NCBI GenBank assembly: GCA_020849665.1
Contig: JADLFX010000060.1
Coordinates: 79,917-143,916, forward strand
Direction of reading: 5' to 3'
Length of the DNA: 64,000 nt
Source: Planctomycetota bacterium
Lineage (GTDB): Bacteria > Planctomycetota > UBA1135 > UBA2386
Position numbers and translations under genes: made by a program. This document shows positions 18,451-27,327 of the stretch, piece after piece (position 1 is the first letter of the stretch; each line of letters begins with the position of its first letter). A model generated the notes under the pieces. That model made no database searches. It was not told the DNA's origin and saw only the letters and a program-made list of their open reading frames with translations.

Positions 18451-20144
18451 CGTCGCGTGCGCAGAACCAGATCCCGATGGGTGCGGCCGAGTGTAGCGAC
18501 GATCGCCACACCATCTTCGGGCTGGTTGCTGCCGTCCACGGCCACCACGCGCACCGGACCCTCGGCCGGATGTTCGACCAGGAAGCTCCCGTCCGCGCCG
18601 CTGAGCGCCACCTGATTGGCCGCGACGGTGCCGCCCTCGAGGATCCGCCGCCCCGCGATCCCGCCCGGGACCTGCACCGGACCCTCCGCCAGGACGCGCA
18701 CGGGCACGCCGGCGCGCGGCGACCCGTCGGGACCGAGCACGCGGCCGCTGGCCAGTGCCACGAGGCCCGCGCGGACCCGGGCCTCGGGATCGGCAGGCAG
18801 CAGGTCGTAGGCGCTCGGCGCGCCGGCGGTGTCCACGCTCTCGAAGTACGGCATGCAGCCGGTTGCCAGGATGCGCACGCGCACCTCGCCGCCCGGGAGT
18901 TCGGCGGCGAAGCGTCCGTGCGCGTCGGTCCGGGTCTCCACGGGCGTCGTGTCGTCCTCGTGCAGGCTCACGGCCACGCGAGCGTCCGCCACTGGGGTCA
19001 GCCCAGGCCGCAGGCGCACGACCCCGGCGAGGCGGACCCTGGGGCGGGCGGTCAGGCGGATCTCGACGGGTTCCTGCCCCGGCCGGACGTTCTCGAGGAC
19101 CCGGGACACGAAGCGGGGATGCTCGACGCGCACTCGGACCGGCGCCGCGTCCAGGCCGTCGAGCGCGAAGGTGCCGTCCGCTCCCGCCCTGGTCTCGCTC
19201 GCGCCGAAGGGGCCGTCCGCCACGGCCACCTGGGCCTCGGCCACGGGCTCGCCATCCGCGGCGCGCACGATCCGTCCGGCCAGCACCAGGGGAGCCTGCA
19301 GGCGGAGGAGCAGGGGAGACTCCTGGTTCAGGGGAACGAAGAACTCCGCGCGGCCCAGCGCACCGCGCTCGTCGCGGGCGACCACGCGGTAGCGCCCGGT
19401 CTGCGAGAAGCGCACGACGACCTCGCCGCCGGCACGGAACAGGGTCGCGTCGCTCGCGGCCCCCAGGTGGTGCGGGTCCGCGCTCGCGCCCGGCGCGGTG
19501 ATCAGGCGCACGTGGCGTTCCCACGCGTCGCGCAGGCCCGCCGGCAGCGCGCCGCGCAGCATCGCACGTTCGCGCGGCACCCCGCCCTGCGGCGGCGGCT
19601 CGTCGAGGGAGACGATCCGGAACTCGACCGCGCGCGCCGGCTGGGCCCCGGGGTCCTCGAAGCGCATCCGGAACGGAAGCGTGTAGCGGTCGGGCCAGAG
19701 CCGCACCTCGACGGACGTGCCGGCGGCGGCCCGCGTGGCCGCCGCGAACCCGGGGTCCAGCATGCTCACGCAGGTCTCCAGATGGCCCGCGGCGCGGAAA
19801 GCCAGCTCCTGCAGCTGTCGCCCCGCGACCAGGGCGTGGCCGGCGGAGTCGCTGCGCGCGAGGACCTCCGTGCCGCCCTGCTGGCGGACTTCCACGTCCG
19901 CGAGCGGCGCGCCGTTCTCGGCGTTGCGGAAGAACAGGCGCAGGGCCGCTTCCGCCGGGGCCCCCGGAGTCCGGTCGCCGCGCGGCTGCGGCGCTGCGTC
20001 CCCGGCGCCCGTCGAGGTGGCAGGGACCGCGTGGCCGCCGCCCCCGGGATCCGGGGCGGGCGGCCCGGCGCCGCCCAGGCCGTAGCGCAGCGCGAGCGCG
20101 ATCAGCACCAGGGCCGCGGCCAGCAGGACGACGCGCTTGCCCAC
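18447..20144 (-). CDS. Membrane-anchored protein with carboxypeptidase-regulatory-like domains (565 aa)
   Basis: A GTG-started protein with an N-terminal transmembrane helix or uncleaved signal (VVLLAAALVLIALALRYGLG), a Pro/Gly/Ala-rich linker, then about five transthyretin-like beta modules. The repeat hallmark recurs: a G-x-V/I strand, DG-x-P-V/L-A-x-A/V-x-V, and G-x-DG-x-F/ARA-L, for example GRIVRAADGEPVAEAQVAVA and LGPDGSPRAGVPVRVLA. These CarboxypepD_reg/DUF4198-like domains are common in planctomycete envelope proteins; function unknown. The 3' end overlaps the phosphatase-like gene by ATGA. Similar anchored proteins lie at 30366-33377 and 37187-38404. Confidence 0.78.
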   Translation of the reverse strand: MGKRVVLLAAALVLIALALRYGLGGAGPPAPDPGGGGHAVPATSTGAGDAAPQPRGDRTPGAPAEAALRLFFRNAENGAPLADVEVRQQGGTEVLARSDSAGHALVAGRQLQELAFRAAGHLETCVSMLDPGFAAATRAAAGTSVEVRLWPDRYTLPFRMRFEDPGAQPARAVEFRIVSLDEPPPQGGVPRERAMLRGALPAGLRDAWERHVRLITAPGASADPHHLGAASDATLFRAGGEVVVRFSQTGRYRVVARDERGALGRAEFFVPLNQESPLLLRLQAPLVLAGRIVRAADGEPVAEAQVAVADGPFGASETRAGADGTFALDGLDAAPVRVRVEHPRFVSRVLENVRPGQEPVEIRLTARPRVRLAGVVRLRPGLTPVADARVAVSLHEDDTTPVETRTDAHGRFAAELPGGEVRVRILATGCMPYFESVDTAGAPSAYDLLPADPEARVRAGLVALASGRVLGPDGSPRAGVPVRVLAEGPVQVPGGIAGRRILEGGTVAANQVALSGADGSFLVEHPAEGPVRVVAVDGSNQPEDGVAIVATLGRTHRDLVLRTRR

Positions 20145-20170
20145 GAGCCCGTCCTAGCGCCGGCGCGCGG

Positions 20171-20668
20171 TCACTTCGCCGGCTCGGGGTTGCGGATGGC
20201 CACGCCCGAGGCGAGGAAGGTCAGTTCCTTCCGCGGAGCCGTGACCTTCGCGGCCTCCTCCTTCTTGCCGGCGTCCTCCAGGTAGTGCTTCTGCTGCTCC
20301 ACGGAGATCTCCTTCTCCTCGAGCAAGCCCTCCAGCACCACCTGCCGGCCGGCGGAGTCCTTGGGCACGAAGAAGCCGTAGTCCTTGAAGCGGACGCGGA
20401 TCTTCTGGCTGGCGTCGCCGACCATCATCCAGCAGCCCTTCACCTGGCAGACCTCGCCGATCTCGCCGCTGACCCGGACCGGCTTGCCCGAGTACTCGGC
20501 GGGCCTGGCCAGGGCCTGGGGCATCGCCACGGTCTCGCCGGCGGTCACGCCTGCGCCGAAGTGGGTGTAGAGCTTCTCGTCCAGCTTGCCGCCCGAGGCG
20601 TCGGCGGGCTTGGAGCAGGCGGCGAGGGCCAGGGCGAGGAGGGAGCAGAGCAGGAGGCGTGGTTCCAT
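20171..20668 (-). CDS. DUF4920 domain lipoprotein
   Basis: A 165-residue lipoprotein (signal LLALALAACSK, lipobox A-A-C). The body matches DUF4920: HFGAGVTAGETVAMPQAL, VRVSGEIGEVCQVKGCWMMVGD with a Cys-x4-Cys pair, then IRVRFKDYGFFVPKDSAGR. The fold is likely OB-like; family function is not established. It lies 26 bp upstream of the anchored beta-domain protein in the same direction and may head that unit (DUF4920, beta-domain protein, phosphatase-like, Nudix). It is divergent from the OPT transporter genes. Confidence 0.85.
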   Translation of the reverse strand: MEPRLLLCSLLALALAACSKPADASGGKLDEKLYTHFGAGVTAGETVAMPQALARPAEYSGKPVRVSGEIGEVCQVKGCWMMVGDASQKIRVRFKDYGFFVPKDSAGRQVVLEGLLEEKEISVEQQKHYLEDAGKKEEAAKVTAPRKELTFLASGVAIRNPEPAK

Positions 20669-20834
20669 GGTTCTGGGGATCGAACGGGGCCGGGAGTCTA
20701 CCCGCGCCCCCCGCGGACCGGCATGGGGCGCGAGGGCTGCGGCATCGCCGGGCGCCGGGTCGCGCTGTGTCTCCGCTGCGGAGGCCCCGCTAGCATCCGG
20801 GCGTTCCCTCGCCCGAACCCACAGGCAGGACCCT

Positions 20835-22934
20835 TTGGCCCACACCCCGCCCGAGCCGGAAGCGAAACCCGAGGCTTCCGAGTTCCAGCCGTACGTCCCT
20901 CCCGAGCAGACGATCCCCGAGTTCTCGCTGAAGGCGATCCTCTTCGGCGCGCTCTTCGGCATCGTGTTCGGCGCCTCGACCGTGTACCTGGCGCTGCGCG
21001 CGGGTCTGACCGTGTCGGCCTCGATCCCCATCGCGGTCCTGGCGATCTCGGTCCTGCGGCCGCTGCGCGCGACGATCCTGGAGAACAACATCGTCCAGAC
21101 GATCGGCTCGGCCGGCGAATCGGTGGCCGCGGGCGTGGCGTTCACGATCCCGGCGCTGCTCCTCCTTTCGCCCGAGGCCGGGGGCAAGGTGTACTTCGAG
21201 TACATCCAGATCATGACGCTCGCCGCCGCGGGCGGCATCCTCGGCACGCTCTTCATGGTGCCGTTGCGGCGCTCGCTGATCGTGGCCGAGCATGGCAACC
21301 TGCCCTACCCCGAGGGCACCGCCTGCGCCGACGTGCTGATCGCCGGCGAGAAGGGCGGCAAGATGGCCGGGTTCGTGTTCGGGGGGGTGATCGTCGCCTT
21401 CGTCCACAAGGTCGCCTACAGCGTGTTCGGCCTGTGGCGCGAGACGGTGGCCTACGTCACGCCGTTCAAGACCGCCGCCGGCGCCAAGTCGGCGTTCCCG
21501 AACGCGACATTCTCCGCGGACCTCACGCCCGAGTACCTCGGCGTTGGCTACATCCTCGGCCCGAAGGTGGGCGGGATCATGGTGGCCGGCGGCGTGCTCT
21601 CCTACATCGTGCTGATCCCGTTGCTCACGCTCCTCCTGCCAGAGGGCAAGGTCGTACAGGACCTGTTGGCCCAGGGAGTTCCGCAGAGCACGATCGACGG
21701 CTACGGCGAGGTCAAGCGCTACTACGAAGCGTACATCCGCTTCATCGGCGCCGGCGCGGTGACCATGGCAGGGATCATCACTCTCCTCAAGACGCTCCCG
21801 ACCATCTGGCGCTCGCTGCGCGATTCGTTCGCGGCGCTGCGCGCTGGCGGCGGCGGCGGTGGCCTCAGCCGCACCGAGCGTGACATCCCGATCACCTGGG
21901 TGATCCTGGGCTCCATCGGTCTGGTCGGCGTGCTCGCCCTGTTGCCGATCCTGCCGGGCAGTTTCGGCGGCCGCGCGGTGATGGCCGTGTTGATGCTGGT
22001 GTTCGGGTTCTTCTTCGTCACCGTCAGCTCGCGCATCGTCGGGCTGATCGGCTCGTCGTCGAATCCGATCTCTGGCATGACCATCGCCACGCTGCTCGGT
22101 ACCTCCCTGGTGTTCGTCAGCCTGGGGATGGGAGGCAAGGTGAACGAGCCGATCGCGCTCTGCGTGGGGGCGATCGTGTGCATCGCGGCGGCCAACGCCG
22201 GCGCGACCAGCCAGGACCTGAAGACCGGATTCCTCGTGGGCGCGACGCCGGTCAAGCAGCAGGTCGGCCTCGTGATCGGCGTCCTGGTCTCCACGGTCGT
22301 GATCGGGGCCACGATCATGCTGATCAACGACGTCTACGCGCCGAAGGGCGCCGACGGGCTCTACCTGCAGGACGCGGCGGGGAACCGGCTGCCCGGCATC
22401 GGCGCCGACAAGTTCCCGGCGCCCCAGGCCAACCTGATGGCCACGGTGATCAAGGGCGTGATGTCGCAGAACCTGCCCTGGGGCTACATCCTGGTCGGCG
22501 CCGGCCTCGCGCTGATGGTGTTCCTCTGCGGCGTGTCCCCCCTGGCCTGGGCCGTCGGCGCCTACCTGCCCCTCGGCACCACCATGCCGATCTTCTTTGG
22601 CGGCCTGATGCGTGGCCTCACCGACAAGCTGCGTGGCGAGAAGCTCGAGAGCGAGCTGGCTCCAGGGATGCTGTTCGCCACGGGACTTGTGGCCGGTGGC
22701 GCGTTGACGGGCGTCGCTTCCGGTGCGCTCAAGGCCATCCCTTCGACTGACGGCGCAGGCAAGGAGACCGATCTGCTCGCCAAGCTGCTCGGGCCCGGCG
22801 AGCACTGGCTGGCCACGATGGGTGAGCGGTGGCCGGGCTTCGGCGACGTACTGAGCCTCGCCGTGTTCGGAGCCATGACCACCGCGCTGGTGGTGATCGG
22901 ACGCAAGAAGCTCGCGTCGGGAGTGGGAGCGTGA
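20835..22934 (+). CDS. OPT-family oligopeptide/metal-chelate transporter, copy 1
   Basis: A 699-residue polytopic membrane protein of the OPT (oligopeptide transporter) family. Signatures: PEFSLKAILFGALFGIVFGASTVYLALRAG at the N-terminus, GSAGESVAAGVAFTIPAL, LPYPEGTACADVLIAGE and NAGATSQDLKTGFLVGATP. Bacterial OPT members take up peptides or metal-siderophore-like complexes with cation symport; the substrate is unknown. The start is taken as TTG at 20835, preceded by AGGA, because no ATG lies near the conserved N-terminus; an ATG at 20667 is the alternative. The next gene is a paralogue starting one base after its stop. Confidence 0.9.
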   Translation: MAHTPPEPEAKPEASEFQPYVPPEQTIPEFSLKAILFGALFGIVFGASTVYLALRAGLTVSASIPIAVLAISVLRPLRATILENNIVQTIGSAGESVAAGVAFTIPALLLLSPEAGGKVYFEYIQIMTLAAAGGILGTLFMVPLRRSLIVAEHGNLPYPEGTACADVLIAGEKGGKMAGFVFGGVIVAFVHKVAYSVFGLWRETVAYVTPFKTAAGAKSAFPNATFSADLTPEYLGVGYILGPKVGGIMVAGGVLSYIVLIPLLTLLLPEGKVVQDLLAQGVPQSTIDGYGEVKRYYEAYIRFIGAGAVTMAGIITLLKTLPTIWRSLRDSFAALRAGGGGGGLSRTERDIPITWVILGSIGLVGVLALLPILPGSFGGRAVMAVLMLVFGFFFVTVSSRIVGLIGSSSNPISGMTIATLLGTSLVFVSLGMGGKVNEPIALCVGAIVCIAAANAGATSQDLKTGFLVGATPVKQQVGLVIGVLVSTVVIGATIMLINDVYAPKGADGLYLQDAAGNRLPGIGADKFPAPQANLMATVIKGVMSQNLPWGYILVGAGLALMVFLCGVSPLAWAVGAYLPLGTTMPIFFGGLMRGLTDKLRGEKLESELAPGMLFATGLVAGGALTGVASGALKAIPSTDGAGKETDLLAKLLGPGEHWLATMGERWPGFGDVLSLAVFGAMTTALVVIGRKKLASGVGA

Positions 22935-22935
22935 C

Positions 22936-25032
22936 GTGAGCGACCCTGGGACGGCCTTCCGCCCCCAGGTCGCCTCCGGGGAGCGGCAGCCGGAGTTCAC
23001 CCTCCGCGCGCTGCTCCTCGGCTCGTTCCTCGGCATCGTCTTCGGCGCGTCCTCGACCTACCTCGCCCTGCGGGTCGGGTTGACGGTCGCGGCCACCGTG
23101 CCGATCGCGGTGCTGGCGATCGCGCTCCTGCGCCCGCGCCCCGGCACCCGCGCGATCCTGGAGCACACCACGGCGCAGACCGCGGGCTCGGCCGGGGAGT
23201 CGATCGCCGCGGGCATCGCGTTCACGGTGCCGGCCCTGATCTTCCTCGGGCACCCGATGGAGGTGTCGCTCACCACCCTGATCGCGTTCACGGGCGGGGT
23301 GCTGGGCGTGCTGATGATGGTGCCGCTGCGCCGCTACCTGATCGTGAAGGAGCACGGCACGCTGCGCTACCCGGAGGGGCGCGCCAGCGCGGAGATCCTG
23401 GCCGCAGGCGAACGCGCCGGCGCCTCGGCCCGCAAGGTGTTCGTGGGCATGGGCCTCGGCCTCGCGCTGAAGGCCGTCGTGAACGTCCTCGGCGGCGTGA
23501 AGCAGTACGTCGGTGCCTCGCTCGGCTTCTTCAAGGGCGCCTCGGTGGCGTGCGCGGTCGATCCGGCGCTGCTCGGCGTGGGCTACATCATCGGCTACCG
23601 CATCGCACTGATGATGGTGGCCGGCAGCCTGCTGGCCAGCTTCGTGCTGGTGCCGATGATCGTGCTCTTCAGCGAGGGGCGCGCCACGCCGCTGCCGCCG
23701 GCGCCGTCCCTGCCGGAGTCCTTCGCCGACGCGGCCGGGTGGGCCTGGAATCACTACGTGCGCCACATCGGCGCGGGCGCGGTGGCCGCAGGCGGGCTCT
23801 TCGCACTGGGGCGCGCGCTGCCACAGATCGTCGCGGCGCTGCGCGGGATGTTCGCCAGCGTGCGTGGCGGCAGCGCGGCCGGCACGGAGCGCACCGATCG
23901 CGACACGCCCGCGCCCGTCCTCCTGGCGGGTGTCCTGGCGATGGCGCTCGTGATCTGGGTGGTGCCGGTGTTCGAAGCCGACCTCCTGGCCACCGGGCTC
24001 GTGCTGGTCTTCGCGTTCCTGTTCTGCGTCGTCGCCTCGCGCATCACCGGCGAGGTGGGCACGTCGTCGATGCCGCTCTCGGGCATGACCATCGCGGTGC
24101 TCATGGGCACCTGCGGGCTCTTCCTGGTGAGCGGCCGCGGCGGAACCGGCAACGCGCCCCTCGCCCTGGTGATCGGCGCGATCGTGTGCGTCGCGCTCTC
24201 CAACGCCGGCACCTGCAGCCAGGACCTGAAGACCGGGTTCCTCACCGGCGCGACGCCGTTCCGCCAGCAGGGCGCGCTCCTGGTGGGCGTGCTCACGTCC
24301 GTGCTCGCGGTCGGCTGGACGGCGTACCTCCTGAACGAGGCCGAGACGCGCGAGGTGGCGGTGACGCAGCCGTTCGCCGTGCCGGCGGGGCGCGTGGCCG
24401 AGGCGGCGACGGTGACCGGCAAGGGCGACGGCCGGACCTACCGCTTCGTCCGGCTCGACGCGGCCGAGGTGCCACAGGGCGCGGCGTCGGGCAACTACCT
24501 GGTCGACCCCGGCTCGCTCCAGGCCGTGGCGCTGCGCGAGGACGGGATCGGCAGCGGCCGCCTGCTCGCGCCCCAGGCCCGCCTGATGAGCGTGGTGGTC
24601 GACGGGCTCCTGGGCGGCCGGCTGCCCTGGGACCTGATCCTCATCGGCGTCGCCATCGCGGTGTTCATCGAGCTGATGGGCTTCCGCTCGCTCACCTTCG
24701 CGGTGGGGGTGTACCTGCCCCTGGATTCCACGCTGCCGGTGTTCCTCGGCGGGCTGGCCCGCCGCATCGCAGACCGGGTCTACCGGCGCGAGCCGGATGC
24801 CGAGGAGGAGCCGGAGGGCACCCTCTTCTGCTCGGGCCTGATCGCTGGGGCGAGCATCCTGGGGATCCTCGCCGCGCTGCAGGGGTTCCTGCCCGACTTC
24901 GATCCCGACACGGGTCTCGTGGCGCGGCTGGCCCTGCTCGCCGCTGCACCCTTCGCCCAGAGCGACCTCTTCGGCTGGCTGGTGCTCGCCGGGCTCGGCG
25001 CCGTGATCGTGCGGGCTGCGCGGGCGAAGTAG
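22936..25032 (+). CDS. OPT-family oligopeptide/metal-chelate transporter, copy 2
   Basis: A 698-residue paralogue of the preceding transporter with the same landmarks: PEFTLRALLLGSFLGIVFG, AGSAGESIAAGIAFTVPAL, LRYPEGRASAEILAAGERAG and NAGTCSQDLKTGFLTGATP. It begins with GTG one base after the copy 1 stop, so the pair is co-transcribed. The extramembrane loop at about residues 465-525 (VTQPFAVPAGRVAEAATV onward) differs most from copy 1. Tandem retention suggests a heteromer or different substrates; this is inference. Confidence 0.9.
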   Translation: MSDPGTAFRPQVASGERQPEFTLRALLLGSFLGIVFGASSTYLALRVGLTVAATVPIAVLAIALLRPRPGTRAILEHTTAQTAGSAGESIAAGIAFTVPALIFLGHPMEVSLTTLIAFTGGVLGVLMMVPLRRYLIVKEHGTLRYPEGRASAEILAAGERAGASARKVFVGMGLGLALKAVVNVLGGVKQYVGASLGFFKGASVACAVDPALLGVGYIIGYRIALMMVAGSLLASFVLVPMIVLFSEGRATPLPPAPSLPESFADAAGWAWNHYVRHIGAGAVAAGGLFALGRALPQIVAALRGMFASVRGGSAAGTERTDRDTPAPVLLAGVLAMALVIWVVPVFEADLLATGLVLVFAFLFCVVASRITGEVGTSSMPLSGMTIAVLMGTCGLFLVSGRGGTGNAPLALVIGAIVCVALSNAGTCSQDLKTGFLTGATPFRQQGALLVGVLTSVLAVGWTAYLLNEAETREVAVTQPFAVPAGRVAEAATVTGKGDGRTYRFVRLDAAEVPQGAASGNYLVDPGSLQAVALREDGIGSGRLLAPQARLMSVVVDGLLGGRLPWDLILIGVAIAVFIELMGFRSLTFAVGVYLPLDSTLPVFLGGLARRIADRVYRREPDAEEEPEGTLFCSGLIAGASILGILAALQGFLPDFDPDTGLVARLALLAAAPFAQSDLFGWLVLAGLGAVIVRAARAK

Positions 25033-25274
25033 GCGCTCGCGGTCGCGACGCGGGACGCGCGGTCGGCGCTGTCCAGGATCGGGATGCGGAATGTGCCGGA
25101 ACGAGGTCCCGGGCGCTCCTGCCCAGGTCTGAGACGCCGCGGCGCCGTTGCGGCCATGCCAGGCGCGCGCGGGCGACTCCCTCCTGCCGGTCTCGTTTCG
25201 CGCAGATGCCTCGCTACGATACCGCGCCCCCTCGACGCCTCCAGGGGTGGAAGCAGACGGCCGAGATCTCCCGC

Positions 25275-27227
25275 ATGACGCGCATTCCCTGTTCCACACC
25301 TCGGCCGTCGGCCTGGCGTACCGGCACCCGCCGGTTGGCACCTGTGATCTTCGCGGGCCTGTTCGCGTTCCTGACCGCGTGCGGCAGCGGCGGTTCTGCT
25401 GCCGGCGGCGCCGGCGGCGGTGGCGGCGGTGGTGGCGGTGGTGGTGGCGGTGGCGGCGGTGGCGGCACCGGCCTGAGCCCGGTGATCACCGCGAACCGCC
25501 TGAGCGGCGTGGCGCCTCTCTACGTGTTCGTGGACGCGATGGCGACCTCTGGCGTCGCCAGACTCCATGACGCCCGCTTCGACTGGGACTTCGGCGACCC
25601 CCAGGGTCCGCTGGCCCGCTGGAACACCCACTCCGGGTTCGTGGGCGCCTACGTCTACGAGAACCCGGGCACGTACACGATCACGCTGAGGGTGCAGGAT
25701 CCTTCGGGCAAGGGCGGCACGACCACCGCCGAGGTGCAGGTCGCGCCGTTCACCGGCACCACGCTCTATGCCTCCAGCTCGCAGGGCAACGACGCCAACG
25801 ACGGCACGAGCGAGGCCAGGGCGGTGCGCACCTACGACCGTGCGATCCAGCTCCTGTCCACGCGGCTGAGCACGCGCGGCACGGCGTCGGTCCGCCTGCT
25901 CTTCCGCCGCTCGGACACGTTCTCCTCGTCGACCAAGTACGAGTTCCCGTTCGCCGTGCAGGGCCAGCCGATCCTGCTGGGTGCCTACGGCAGCGGGCCC
26001 AAGCCCATCATCCAGTGGAACGGTCCGGCCGAGATGTACTACGGCGGCGAGGTGAAGGGCCTGCGCTTCGTCGACCTCGACATCCGCGGCAACTACGACT
26101 TCCAGAACCAGTCCGGCACCGCCAACAGCTTCTTCAGCGCCGTGGACTGCAGCGACTGGCTCTACCTGCGCTGCAGCTACTCCAAGATGTGGGTGGGGAT
26201 CGGCGCGAGTCCGTTCGTGAAGACGGTCGAGGACATCGCGCTCTTCGAGTGCACGGTGACCGAGTGTCAGGACCATCTGGTCTACACGGGCGGCCACCGG
26301 TTCGCGTTGGTGGGCAACGACCTGCAACGCACCCGCAACTCGCATGCGACGCGCCTGTGGCAGATCGTGAAGGGCGTGGTCCGGGGCAACACCATCTGGG
26401 ACGCCGGCTACGGCAACAACCCGAACCGGCAGATCCTGAAGATCCACTCCCTGACCAACGAGCCGACGCGCGACTTCCAGGTGTGCGAGAACTCGTTCCG
26501 CGGCCAAGCGTGGTCGGTGTGCATCGCGCCCAAGGACCGGTACTCCACGGACGTGCTCGTGAACGGCATCGTGGAGCGCAACCTCTTCCTTGAGGACGTG
26601 GCGTCGCAGGACCAGACCCAGGTCATGCTGATGTTCTGCGCCCGGCAGATGACGGTGCGCAACAACGTGTTCCGGATGGGCACGCGCAGCCCCTGGACCA
26701 CCGCGGTGTGGGTGTGGGAGTACGGCAACGGCGTGCCCACGCCGGACGACATCTCGATCTACGGCAACACGGCCGCGCACATGCCGAACGCGTCGTTCAC
26801 CGACACCCAGTTCCTGCTGATCGAGGCGCCCAACGGCTCCAACATCCGCTGCTGGAACAACGTGCTCTACGCGCCGAACTCGTCCAGTTCGACCACGGCG
26901 TTCCTGGGCATCACGCCCGGCTTCCGCCTGGACCAGCTGACCGAGAGCAACAACCTCTTCTACGGCCCGCGCGTCAGCAACTACGTCGCGGAGAAGGGCG
27001 GCGGCACCCGCACCTGGACCCTGGCGCAGTGGAGCGCGCTGGGCAAGGGCGTGGACAGCCTCCTCTCGGATCCGCGCCTGGTCGCGCCGCCCACCGACCT
27101 GCGGCCGAGCGCGCAGAGTCCGTTCCTGCAGTCGGGAGTGCTGATCCCCGGCCTCTGGGACGACTACCTCGGCGTGGGCCGCTCGCGCACCGCGAACCCG
27201 GCGATGGGCGCGTACGCGACCCCATGA
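25275..27227 (+). CDS. Secreted parallel beta-helix lipoprotein with poly-Gly linker, copy B
   Basis: A 650-residue lipoprotein (VIFAGLFAFLTAC lipobox) with an 18-glycine linker encoded by GGN codons (25413-25466), a PKD-like domain (FDWDFGDPQGPLARWN) and a long right-handed beta-helix. It is a paralogue of the protein at 14401-16422. The beta-helix cores are nearly identical in protein and DNA over roughly 950 bp, while signal, linker and C-terminal ends differ; copy A lacks both the lipobox cysteine and the Gly tract. Surface display is likely; polysaccharide binding or cleavage is possible, but no active site is evident. Confidence 0.83.
   Translation: MTRIPCSTPRPSAWRTGTRRLAPVIFAGLFAFLTACGSGGSAAGGAGGGGGGGGGGGGGGGGGGTGLSPVITANRLSGVAPLYVFVDAMATSGVARLHDARFDWDFGDPQGPLARWNTHSGFVGAYVYENPGTYTITLRVQDPSGKGGTTTAEVQVAPFTGTTLYASSSQGNDANDGTSEARAVRTYDRAIQLLSTRLSTRGTASVRLLFRRSDTFSSSTKYEFPFAVQGQPILLGAYGSGPKPIIQWNGPAEMYYGGEVKGLRFVDLDIRGNYDFQNQSGTANSFFSAVDCSDWLYLRCSYSKMWVGIGASPFVKTVEDIALFECTVTECQDHLVYTGGHRFALVGNDLQRTRNSHATRLWQIVKGVVRGNTIWDAGYGNNPNRQILKIHSLTNEPTRDFQVCENSFRGQAWSVCIAPKDRYSTDVLVNGIVERNLFLEDVASQDQTQVMLMFCARQMTVRNNVFRMGTRSPWTTAVWVWEYGNGVPTPDDISIYGNTAAHMPNASFTDTQFLLIEAPNGSNIRCWNNVLYAPNSSSSTTAFLGITPGFRLDQLTESNNLFYGPRVSNYVAEKGGGTRTWTLAQWSALGKGVDSLLSDPRLVAPPTDLRPSAQSPFLQSGVLIPGLWDDYLGVGRSRTANPAMGAYATP
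25413..25466 (+). repeat. GGN triplet tract encoding 18 glycines
   Basis: Eighteen consecutive Gly codons alternating GGC and GGT within copy B. The tract is a flexible linker after the lipidated N-terminus. Such triplet runs can change length by slippage in steps of three without breaking the frame. Confidence 0.9.
26010..26970 (+). repeat. Right arm of ~950-bp near-identical inverted repeat
   Basis: The coding strand here matches the reverse complement of about 14680-15640 at roughly 95% or better by eye, with runs of over 100 bases nearly unchanged (e.g. around 26200-26340 versus 15290-15440). It lies in the beta-helix cores of copies A and B. The arms are inverted and about 10 kb apart. 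Confidence 0.8.
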
Positions 27228-27241
27228 GCTGAGTCGATCGC

Positions 27242-27299
27242 ACCCGGCGCACGCCGGGTCCCACGAGCGGGCGCGCGGGGGCGGACCTCGCGCGCCCGC
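27242..27299. terminator. Two consecutive hairpins in convergent gap
   Basis: ACCCGGC/GCCGGGT (27242-27259, four-base loop) is followed by an 11-base perfect stem, GCGGGCGCGCG pairing with CGCGCGCCCGC (27267-27299, 11-base loop). They lie between the beta-helix stop (27227) and the convergent glycosyltransferase stop (27328). No U-tract; probably a bidirectional transcription or read-through block. Confidence 0.5.
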
Positions 27300-27327
27300 C
27301 GTGCGTACCGGGGCGCCGGGCCCGGCC

